From an uncultured Ruminococcus sp. (GTDB lineage: Bacteria > Bacillota > Clostridia > Oscillospirales > CAG-382): 6,845 nt of DNA. Both the position numbers and the translations under genes were made by a program. The notes beneath the pieces are model-generated. The model made no database searches and was not told where the DNA came from. It saw only the letters and a program-made list of their open reading frames with translations. The stretch covers positions 1 to 6,845 of the forward strand of contig CACZRJ010000278.1 in the NCBI GenBank assembly GCA_902783535.1, given 5' to 3'. Positions 1 through 6,664 of the stretch are shown in pieces (position 1 is the stretch's first letter; every line of letters starts with the position of its first letter).

Positions 1-507
1 ATCCTGACGCCCGAGCAGACGAAATATTATTTCCTCTCCGGCTTCACCGCGAAACTCGCGGGCACCGAGCGCGGCATCACCGAGCCGACCCCGACCTTCT
101 CCGCATGCTTCGGACAGGCGTTCCTCGAACTCCATCCGACGAAATACGCCGAAGAGCTCGTCCGCAAGATGGAAAAGAGCGGCGCGAAGGCGTACCTGGT
201 CAACACCGGCTGGAACGGCACCGGCAAGCGCATCTCCATCAAGGATACGCGCGGAATCATCGACGCCATCCTGAACGGCGACATCAACAACGCCCCGACC
301 AAGAAGATCCCGTACTTCAACTTTGAAGTCCCGACCGTGCTGAACGGCGTCGACACCGGAATCCTCGATCCCCGCGACACCTATGCGGATCCGTCCGTCT
401 GGGAGGAAAAAGCGAAGGATCTCGCCGGAAGATTCATCAAAAACTTTGTCAAATACGAAAGCAACGAGGCCGGAAAGGCGCTCGTCGCCGCCGGCCCTCA
501 GCTCTGA
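1..507 (+). CDS. pckA: ATP-dependent phosphoenolpyruvate carboxykinase, C-terminal 168 residues (5' end outside window)
   Basis: This cytoplasmic enzyme converts oxaloacetate and ATP to PEP, CO2 and ADP. It links the TCA-side C4 pool to gluconeogenesis; in many anaerobes it runs in reverse to fix CO2. The reading frame is open from base 1 and ends with TGA at 505-507. The 168 residues align along their whole length with my recollection of the end of E. coli PckA (about 540 residues), so about two thirds of the gene is missing to the left. Visible family blocks are FLSGFTAKLAGTERG (fragment residues 11-25), TPTFSACFG and NTGWNGTGKRISIKDTR (68-84). In the last block Arg77 and Thr83 correspond to the adenine-nucleotide contacts Arg449 and Thr455 of E. 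coli. The tail LVAAGPQL matches the normal PckA terminus, so the 3' end is intact. The GTP-dependent enzyme is a different family and does not fit. A hairpin terminator follows 25 bases after the stop. Confidence 0.97.
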   Translation: MLTPEQTKYYFLSGFTAKLAGTERGITEPTPTFSACFGQAFLELHPTKYAEELVRKMEKSGAKAYLVNTGWNGTGKRISIKDTRGIIDAILNGDINNAPTKKIPYFNFEVPTVLNGVDTGILDPRDTYADPSVWEEKAKDLAGRFIKNFVKYESNEAGKALVAAGPQL

Positions 508-532
508 TCGTCCGGTTTTCACTCCGCATTTC

Positions 533-570
533 TCGGGCAGTTCCTCGCAACTGCCCGATTTCCATATTTC
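533..570 (+). terminator. Rho-independent terminator of pckA
   Basis: A perfect 10-bp inverted repeat lies at 533-542 (TCGGGCAGTT) and 549-558 (AACTGCCCGA), separated by a six-base loop CCTCGC. It is followed by a T-rich but interrupted tract (TTTCCATATTT). It sits 25 bases after the pckA stop and before the ATPase gene, so it probably separates the two transcription units. The imperfect T tract leaves room for some read-through. Confidence 0.8.
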
Positions 571-571
571 C

Positions 572-586
572 CGGGAGGATCTCCCG
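572..586 (+). other. Short GC-rich hairpin in the leader of the ATPase gene
   Basis: A 6-bp perfect inverted repeat CGGGAG/CTCCCG encloses a three-base GAT. It lies just after the terminator tail and about 32 bases before the ATPase start codon. No T tract follows, so it does not look like a second intrinsic terminator. It could be an untranslated-region hairpin, an operator-like palindrome or chance in GC-rich DNA. Function unknown. Confidence 0.3.
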
Positions 587-618
587 AATCATAACAGCAA
601 AGTGCAGGTAGAATCATC

Positions 619-3600
619 ATGGCCAAAAAACAGAAAAGGCTTCCGGTCGAACGGGTCGAGGCGGACATCCGCACCGGCCTGACGTCGGCCCAGGCCGAAG
701 AAAGGCGGAAAAAAGGTTACGCCAACGTCGTGACGGACAAAAACGAGAAGAGTTTTCTCAAGATCCTCGCGGGAAACACGTTCACCTTTTTCAACGCGAT
801 CCTGTTCCTGATCGCCGCGGTCTTTCTTTTCTTCATCATCTATTTCAACGCGATCGGACGCGATGAGATCGTCTCGACCTATTTCGGCGTCTCCAAATTC
901 GTCTTCCTGATCCCCGCGATCATGAACGTCACGATGGGGACCATCCAGGAATACCACAGCCTGAAGGTCATCCGCAAACTGCGGATCGTGACCGAGACGA
1001 GCGGTAAGGTCATCCGCGACGGACAGGTGAAAAAGGTCGACGCGAGCGAGATCGTTCTGGACGACATCGTCGCTCTGTCCGCGGGCGACCAGGCAACGGC
1101 GGATCTGACGGTGCTCGACGGGGAAGTGTTCGTCGATGAGTCCATGCTGACCGGCGAAGCCGACCACGTCCGGAAGACGGCCGGCGACAAGATCCTTTCC
1201 GGATCCTCCATCATCGTCGGAGAAGCGAAATGCCGCGCCTCCGAGGTCGGAAACGACACCTACGCCGCGAAACTGACCAGCAAGGTGAAGGGCGGCGCGA
1301 GGCACAAGTCCGAACTGATGACGTCCATTATGAAGATCATGAAGGTCCTGACCATCGCGCTGGTCGTCGTGGTCATCGCCGTTACGCTGACGCTGGTCGT
1401 CAAGATCACGCAGACCGGAAACGACCCCGAAATTTGGGGACTCGAGCTTTCTCTCGACGATCCGGTCGCCTGGGGCCTCATCGCCCTGACGGGCGGCTCG
1501 TTCGGCGTCGGTCTGATCCCGTCCGGCCTGGTGCTGACCACGTCCGTCGCGCTGATGGTCTCCATCGCGCAGCTGACGAAAAAGCAGACGCTCATTCAGG
1601 AACTGTATTCTCTCGAGAATCTTTCCCGCATCGACGTCATCTGCCTGGACAAGACGGGCACGCTGACGGACGGAACGATGAACGTCGTCGACGTCCGCGC
1701 CTTCGTTCCGATGGAGGAGGTCACGCGTCACGCGAAATACCTGACGGCGTCCGGCGAACGGAACGCGACCGCGGAGGCCGTCTTCAAACGGTTCGGCGCG
1801 GCCGAGGACTTCGACGCCGCCGTATCCGAAAAGATCCCGTTCTCCAGCGCGACGAAGTATTCGGGGCTGGTGTACAAAGACGGCCGGAAGCTGCTGATGG
1901 GCGCGCCGGAATACCTGCTTCCGCAGGAGGACGAGCGGCTGGGATTCGCTTCCGAGTGCGCGTCGCTCGGAAAGCGCGTCATCGCGATCACGCTGGACGG
2001 AAAACTGATCGCGTTCTTGGTCATCGAAGACCACATCCGCGACACCGCGCCGGATACGCTGAAATTCTTCCGCGAGAACGGCGTGACGGTCAGGGTCATC
2101 TCGGGAGACAACCCGCTGACGGTCAGCAAGATCGCCGAAAACTGCGGGATCAAGCACGCCGACCGGTACATCTCGCTTGCCGGCATGCCGCTCGATCAGA
2201 TCCCCGAGATTGCGGAGGACTATACCGTTTTCGCCCGCGTCTCGCCGGAGCAGAAGGAAGCGCTCGTGACCGCGCTGCAGAGCAGGGGACACAAGGTCGC
2301 GATGACCGGAGACGGCGTCAACGACATCCTGGCGCTCCGCAAATCCGATTCTTCCATCACTTTCGCCAAGGCGACGGAAGCGGCGAAATCCTGCTCGGAC
2401 GTCGTGCTGCTCGACAATGACTTTTCGCATCTGAAGGACGTCGTCGGCGAAGGCCGGCGTGTCATCGGAAACATCCAGAAGACGTCCATCCTGTATCTGA
2501 TGAAATCCATCGCCGTCTTCCTCTGCGCGTTCGCTCTGATCCCGTTTGAGAAAGCGCAGATGTGGTTCAGCGTCGAGAACATGTACATGCTCGAGGCCGC
2601 CGTCATCGGTACCGGCGGATTCCTGCTTTCCCTGGAACCGCAAAGGCGTCCGCTGAAAGGCTCCTTCATGAAGATGATCGGACTTCAGTCCGCCGCGGCG
2701 GGATTCCTGGCCGCGTTCGCCGTGCTTGTTCCGATTCTGTTCAACATCATTCCGAAGGCGTTCGGAGTCTACCCGCTGGTCGCCGACTGGAACGTCCGGC
2801 CGATGATGACGGTCATGACGACCATCGCCGGGTTCATCGTCATCTTCTCGAAATGTCTGCCGATCAACCGGTACCGCGCGCTGGCCATGACGGCGCTGCT
2901 GCTGGTCGCGACGGTGCTCGGGTTCATGCTCCCGTCCTCGTTCATCGGCGGCGAGACGGTCGGCGACTGGATGCTCACGTACGACGCCGCTGCGGGACAG
3001 ACGTTCTTCGACTCGCAGTTCATGCAGGAAATGTTCCGCCCGTGGAATTCGGTCGTCGTTCATCAGATCGTGATCGACTACAACAATTTTGCGGTGCTGC
3101 GTCTGTTCCTGTTCGCGGCCGTTCCCGTGTTCGTCCTGACCATGTTCGCCATGGAAAACTACGTCCGTAAGGATGACGGAAAGGACGTCCGCGACGGACG
3201 CGCCTTCCGCATCGGGCGCAGGATGATGCTCGCGGCCGGACTTTCGCTGTTCCTGCGGGCAGCGCTGTCCGCGTTTGAACTGATCTTTGCCGGCAGGGAA
3301 CTGGTGCACATTGCCGTCGACGCCGGGCGGGTATCTTCCGTTTCGACTGCATTGAACGTCGGATTCATTCTCGTATTCCTCGTCATCGGATTTTTCGGCT
3401 ACAAGCTGTGGAAGGATCCCACCTTCACGAACATCCGCATCGCCATGGTCATGGGACTCATCCTGCTGGCCGCGACGGTGGCGGAGATGCTGCTCCAGCA
3501 GAACGTGCTTCCGGGAGACAACCTGCTGTCGCTCATGGACAGCGTGATCACACTGACGCTGACGGGCGTATACATCATCGGCGCCGTCATCGTCCGCGCG

Positions 3601-3639
3601 AACATTTCCCGCGGACTGCTGAAACCGAGAGACGCCTGA
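619..3639 (+). CDS. CtpE-like cation-translocating P-type ATPase with C-terminal four-helix extension
   Basis: This is an inner-membrane ATP-driven cation pump. The first two predicted helices (about 55-76 and 88-109) precede the actuator domain, whose TGE loop is TGEA at 178-181 (Glu180). Helices 3 and 4 follow (about 242-261 and 285-316), with the ion-site motif IPSGL at 300-304. The phosphorylation motif DKTGTLT has Asp344. The N-domain motif reads MGAPE (427-431), and the P-domain motifs are SGDNP (495-499) and TGDGVND (563-569). Helices 5-10 lie roughly between 624 and 845, and four more predicted helices occupy about 869-992. As far as I recall, these motifs and the downstream segment VLLDNDF fit the CtpE-like branch, whose mycobacterial member has been linked to calcium uptake; the ion here is inferred. 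About 1006 residues is long for that group (around 800). The start is fixed by an in-frame TAA at 592-594 and a modest AGG at 606-608. It is probably co-transcribed with the GH20 gene 37 bases downstream. Confidence 0.93.
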   Translation: MAKKQKRLPVERVEADIRTGLTSAQAEERRKKGYANVVTDKNEKSFLKILAGNTFTFFNAILFLIAAVFLFFIIYFNAIGRDEIVSTYFGVSKFVFLIPAIMNVTMGTIQEYHSLKVIRKLRIVTETSGKVIRDGQVKKVDASEIVLDDIVALSAGDQATADLTVLDGEVFVDESMLTGEADHVRKTAGDKILSGSSIIVGEAKCRASEVGNDTYAAKLTSKVKGGARHKSELMTSIMKIMKVLTIALVVVVIAVTLTLVVKITQTGNDPEIWGLELSLDDPVAWGLIALTGGSFGVGLIPSGLVLTTSVALMVSIAQLTKKQTLIQELYSLENLSRIDVICLDKTGTLTDGTMNVVDVRAFVPMEEVTRHAKYLTASGERNATAEAVFKRFGAAEDFDAAVSEKIPFSSATKYSGLVYKDGRKLLMGAPEYLLPQEDERLGFASECASLGKRVIAITLDGKLIAFLVIEDHIRDTAPDTLKFFRENGVTVRVISGDNPLTVSKIAENCGIKHADRYISLAGMPLDQIPEIAEDYTVFARVSPEQKEALVTALQSRGHKVAMTGDGVNDILALRKSDSSITFAKATEAAKSCSDVVLLDNDFSHLKDVVGEGRRVIGNIQKTSILYLMKSIAVFLCAFALIPFEKAQMWFSVENMYMLEAAVIGTGGFLLSLEPQRRPLKGSFMKMIGLQSAAAGFLAAFAVLVPILFNIIPKAFGVYPLVADWNVRPMMTVMTTIAGFIVIFSKCLPINRYRALAMTALLLVATVLGFMLPSSFIGGETVGDWMLTYDAAAGQTFFDSQFMQEMFRPWNSVVVHQIVIDYNNFAVLRLFLFAAVPVFVLTMFAMENYVRKDDGKDVRDGRAFRIGRRMMLAAGLSLFLRAALSAFELIFAGRELVHIAVDAGRVSSVSTALNVGFILVFLVIGFFGYKLWKDPTFTNIRIAMVMGLILLAATVAEMLLQQNVLPGDNLLSLMDSVITLTLTGVYIIGAVIVRANISRGLLKPRDA

Positions 3640-3662
3640 CCTGCAGTCATTTTAAAAGACGC

Positions 3663-3669
3663 AAGGAGA
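3663..3669 (+). promoter_or_regulatory. Ribosome binding site of the GH20 gene
   Basis: AAGGAGA lies seven bases upstream of the ATG at 3677. It is a near-consensus Shine-Dalgarno sequence, stronger than the one before the ATPase gene. An in-frame TAA at 3653-3655 excludes an earlier start, so this site fixes the start of the secreted hydrolase. Confidence 0.85.
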
Positions 3670-3676
3670 AATCGCC

Positions 3677-6592
3677 ATGAAAAAGCTGACCGCTCTGCTG
3701 ATGTCTTTTCTGCTTTGCATGCCGCTGATGGCCGCGTCGAGCGACTTCGTTTCGTCCGCCGGCGAAGGCGGAAACAGCGGTGAGAACGGAAAACCGTGCG
3801 TTCTGCCCGCGCTCCGGAACTGGACGCCGGCCGAAGGACGGTTTCCGGTGGAGGGATCCACGCTGATCTGCGACGAAAGCGGAACGGGCGCCGGGGAAAA
3901 GGCCGCGGAGTTCTTCCGTGAAATGTGCGGAAAGGACCTGACCGTGACGCAGTCGCCTTCCGGTTCCGGCGAGATCCGCCTGGTCAGGGTCAAAAAACTG
4001 CCGTCTTCCGTCCAGAACCGCGAAGAGGGATATCTGCTCGACATCACGCCGGAGTCCGCCGTCGTCAGTGCCGAGACCTATACCGGACTGCTCTACGGCG
4101 CCGTCTCGCTCGCGCAGATGTGCTACGGCGACGGACAGTGCGGATTCATCCCGTGCGGAAGCGCGGAGGACTATCCCGCCTTCGGGGTGCGGAAAGGACT
4201 GATCGACGTCGCGCGCACCTGGGTCCCGCTGGATCAGCTGAAGCAGATCGCGAAATACATGGCGTGGTTCAAAATGAACGAGATCCACGTTCACCTGACG
4301 GACAATCAGGGCTTCCGGATCGAATCGGACATCCCCGGGCTTTCGACCGTCGTCAACGGGGAAAAGCGGTATTACGGAAAGGACGAATACAGGGATTTCC
4401 AGAAGGAAGTTCTGGAATACGGCATCCGCGTGGTGAACGAGATCGACACGCCGGCGCATTCCGGCCCGTTCGCGAACATCGCTTCCGGCGGTCCGGCCAT
4501 GGTCCAGGGCAGATTTCTGGACATCTCCGACGCGGAATTCGACAATACCGTCTCCTTCGTCAAATCCCTCTGGGACGAATATCTGAAAGGGGACGACCCG
4601 GTGTTCGTCGGAAAGGTCGTCAGCATCGGAACGGACGAATATCTCCACGACGCAGACAATACATGGAACGAACCGATGCGCCGGTTCACCGCAGAGATAG
4701 GAACACATGTTCATGATTTAGGATATATCCCGTGCAACTGGGCCTTCTTCGGACCGGACGGGTTCCCGGGGGAAACGGTCATCCCGTCCTTCATCCGCGC
4801 GGATATGTGGGACAACGGCATTTCCGGACTGGAAAAGATCGTCGAAGGAAAATACGACATGGTCAACATGCTGAACGCGAGACTCTACGTCGTGCCCGGA
4901 GAAAACAGTCCGACCGGATTCCCGGAGCGCATGAACATCCGGAATCTGTACGACACCTGGCAGGTCTGGGATTTCAGCGGATGGGGCATCAGCAAGTCCG
5001 TACCGAAAGACGATCCGCATCTGCTCGGCGCGGGGTTCGCGCTGTGGAACGATTACGGCGGGCAGAATCTCGGCATGACGGTCCAGGACATTTTCGACCG
5101 GCTGCGCGACATGACCTGTCTGGTCGCCGAAAAGACCTGGGCGGGCGAAGATACGGAAGGCGGCGACGTCGAGGAATTTCTCGGCCGCGTCTCGAAGCTC
5201 GGCAGAAGAGCCGGAAGCGCCGACCCGGGATTCCACGCGCTGGAGAAACCGGTGACGGTCGATTTTTCGAAAGAACTTCCCGAAGGGTTTTCCGCAAACG
5301 GGAAGATCGAAGACGGAAAACTGATCCTGGACGGGGAATCCTTCCTCTCCTTCGACCGGAAGGCCGTCGGATTCCCGAATACGCTGACCATGACCTTCCG
5401 TCTGGACGCGATCCCCGATGAGCCGCTGATGTGCGGCGGCGGATTCGAACTGCGCGTAAACGCGGACGGGCGAAAGCACGTCGGCTTCCTGACCGAAGAC
5501 TACAAATTCATTTTCGACTGCGTCCTTCCGATCGGGGAGGAAGTCACGATCCAGATCTCGAGCGGTATTTCTTCGACGACGCTTCTCGTCAACGGGAAGT
5601 GCGGATACCTCGCATACAACATGAAAAACAGAGAAAACAGCCGGATGGAAACGTTTGCCGTCCCGCTGGAAACCGTCGGAAAGGGCGCTGTCGGATACAT
5701 TCGGAGCCTCACGGTCTCCCCGGAGGAAACGGACATTTCGGAACTCCGGCTGGACGGTAACGTCGCCTTAAACAAACCGGTCACAGTTTCCGGAACGGAG
5801 GTCCCCGACAGACTGCTCGCGGAGAACGCCGTCGACGGCAGCGAGGCGAGTCGTCTGTCCTTCGACAGAAGCAGGGACGAGCAGTGGCTGACCGTCGACC
5901 TCGGAAAGGTCATGCCGGTCCAGAGGATCGAGATCCAGTTCTACGAACGCGTTCTGTCCTATGACGTTTTCGTTTCCGAGGACGGAAAGGACTACAAAAA
6001 GGTCTACGGATTCGACGGGAGCGGGGAAGACGCTGCCGCGACGGAAGGAAAGCCTTATCTCGACGAGATCAGACTCAAAGAGCCGGTCAGCGGGCGGTAC
6101 GTCAAATACGTTCAGAACAAGCGCTGGTACCATAAGTCGTGGTCGACCTACTACAGCGGCGGCATCATCGAATTCCGCGTCTTCCGGTTCGACAAGAGCG
6201 TTTACGAAAACCTTGCTCTGAACGCGAGAGCGAACGCGTCCAAGCGGGGTCCGTCCGATCCGATTCGCAGAAAACTGACGCGCGCCGCGCTGGAACTGGA
6301 CGACTACCTGAAAACCGAAGGCATTTACGAAGGCAACCTCGCGATTCTGACAGACCGTATCGCCGACCTGACGAACGGCGCTCTGACCGTAGGAAAGCGC
6401 GCGGGAGACCTGAACGGAGACGGGCGCGTTTCCGCCGCGGACTTCCGCATGCTCAAGGGAAGCCTGAACGGGCGCCTGAAGCTGTCAGACGAGCAGTCGG
6501 CTGCCGCAGACGTCACGGGAGACGGGAAGGCCGGTCCGGAAGACGCGGGCCGGATCCGCGACAGCGCGCTGAAAAAAGATCAGCTGCTGTAA
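3677..6592 (+). CDS. Secreted GH20 beta-N-acetylhexosaminidase-family enzyme with F5/8 type C module and C-terminal dockerin
   Basis: This is a predicted extracellular exo-glycosidase that removes terminal GlcNAc or GalNAc, or possibly lacto-N-biose, by the GH20 substrate-assisted mechanism. Domains in order: signal peptide (1 to about 20; basic MKK, then a hydrophobic core); GH20b-type domain (about 45-165); GH20 barrel (about 166-510) with KMNEIHVHLTDNQGFRIE around 199-216, EIDTPAHS at 255-262, the catalytic pair Asp320-Glu321 in IGTDEY, and LWND at 456-459; a beta-sandwich resembling a concanavalin/LamG fold (about 525-690); an F5/8 type C, CBM32-like module (about 695-839); a helical spacer (about 845-905); and a dockerin-type calcium-binding pair (911-922 and 945-956). 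All expected GH20 catalytic motifs are present, so it is probably active. The dockerin implies docking on a cohesin partner encoded elsewhere. Likely substrates are mucin, N-glycan or other amino-sugar glycans; the exact specificity cannot be read from the sequence. Confidence 0.93.
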   Translation: MKKLTALLMSFLLCMPLMAASSDFVSSAGEGGNSGENGKPCVLPALRNWTPAEGRFPVEGSTLICDESGTGAGEKAAEFFREMCGKDLTVTQSPSGSGEIRLVRVKKLPSSVQNREEGYLLDITPESAVVSAETYTGLLYGAVSLAQMCYGDGQCGFIPCGSAEDYPAFGVRKGLIDVARTWVPLDQLKQIAKYMAWFKMNEIHVHLTDNQGFRIESDIPGLSTVVNGEKRYYGKDEYRDFQKEVLEYGIRVVNEIDTPAHSGPFANIASGGPAMVQGRFLDISDAEFDNTVSFVKSLWDEYLKGDDPVFVGKVVSIGTDEYLHDADNTWNEPMRRFTAEIGTHVHDLGYIPCNWAFFGPDGFPGETVIPSFIRADMWDNGISGLEKIVEGKYDMVNMLNARLYVVPGENSPTGFPERMNIRNLYDTWQVWDFSGWGISKSVPKDDPHLLGAGFALWNDYGGQNLGMTVQDIFDRLRDMTCLVAEKTWAGEDTEGGDVEEFLGRVSKLGRRAGSADPGFHALEKPVTVDFSKELPEGFSANGKIEDGKLILDGESFLSFDRKAVGFPNTLTMTFRLDAIPDEPLMCGGGFELRVNADGRKHVGFLTEDYKFIFDCVLPIGEEVTIQISSGISSTTLLVNGKCGYLAYNMKNRENSRMETFAVPLETVGKGAVGYIRSLTVSPEETDISELRLDGNVALNKPVTVSGTEVPDRLLAENAVDGSEASRLSFDRSRDEQWLTVDLGKVMPVQRIEIQFYERVLSYDVFVSEDGKDYKKVYGFDGSGEDAAATEGKPYLDEIRLKEPVSGRYVKYVQNKRWYHKSWSTYYSGGIIEFRVFRFDKSVYENLALNARANASKRGPSDPIRRKLTRAALELDDYLKTEGIYEGNLAILTDRIADLTNGALTVGKRAGDLNGDGRVSAADFRMLKGSLNGRLKLSDEQSAAADVTGDGKAGPEDAGRIRDSALKKDQLL

Positions 6593-6605
6593 GAACGCAT
6601 CACAA

Positions 6606-6647
6606 AAAAGGAAACCGGCATCAGACGATGATCTGACGCCGGTTTTG
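6606..6647. terminator. Bidirectional intrinsic terminator between converging genes
   Basis: The outer stem AAACCGGC (6612-6619) pairs with GCCGGTTT (6638-6645). One A/C mismatch follows, then an inner stem TCAGA/TCTGA (6621-6625 and 6632-6636) around a six-base loop. On the + strand the stem runs into TTTT at 6643-6646. On the - strand it is followed by CC and then six T (complement of the A run at 6604-6609). It lies 13 bases after the GH20 stop and just past the stop of the minus-strand gene, so it can end transcripts from both sides. Confidence 0.85.
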
Positions 6648-6664
6648 GCGTGTCTGTTTCCGAA

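Noticed and set aside
567..595. Possible sigma-A promoter for the ATPase gene (CATAAC at 590-595 as -10)
   Set aside because: The -10 is weak and the position 17 bases upstream reads TTTCCC, which is not a convincing -35. A promoter must exist nearby or there is read-through, but I cannot place it.
508..618. Riboswitch or small RNA gene in the pckA-ATPase gap
   Set aside because: The 111 bases are largely taken up by the terminator and one small hairpin. No known riboswitch core could be recognised and there is no room for a large aptamer.
1230..2420. A 396-codon plus-strand frame inside the ATPase gene
   Set aside because: It is out of frame with the core ATPase domains. Its product is Arg- and Gly-rich, typical of a shifted frame in GC-rich DNA.
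589..3309. A 906-codon open frame on the minus strand, opposite the ATPase gene
   Set aside because: It is a by-product of strong G/C third-position bias in the sense gene, which removes stop codons from the mirrored frame. The translation is an irregular mix rich in D, R, H, Q and E with no recognisable domain or membrane pattern, while the sense strand has every P-type ATPase motif.
3686..3721. Lipoprotein signal (lipobox) ending at Cys14 of the GH20 protein
   Set aside because: The residues before Cys14 are Phe-Leu-Leu; a lipobox needs a small residue directly before the Cys. A standard signal peptidase I site around residues 19-22 fits better.
3647..4714. A 355-codon minus-strand open frame opposite the start of the GH20 gene
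   Set aside because: Same codon-bias effect; it overlaps well-supported signal peptide and GH20 coding sequence, and its product shows no domain pattern.
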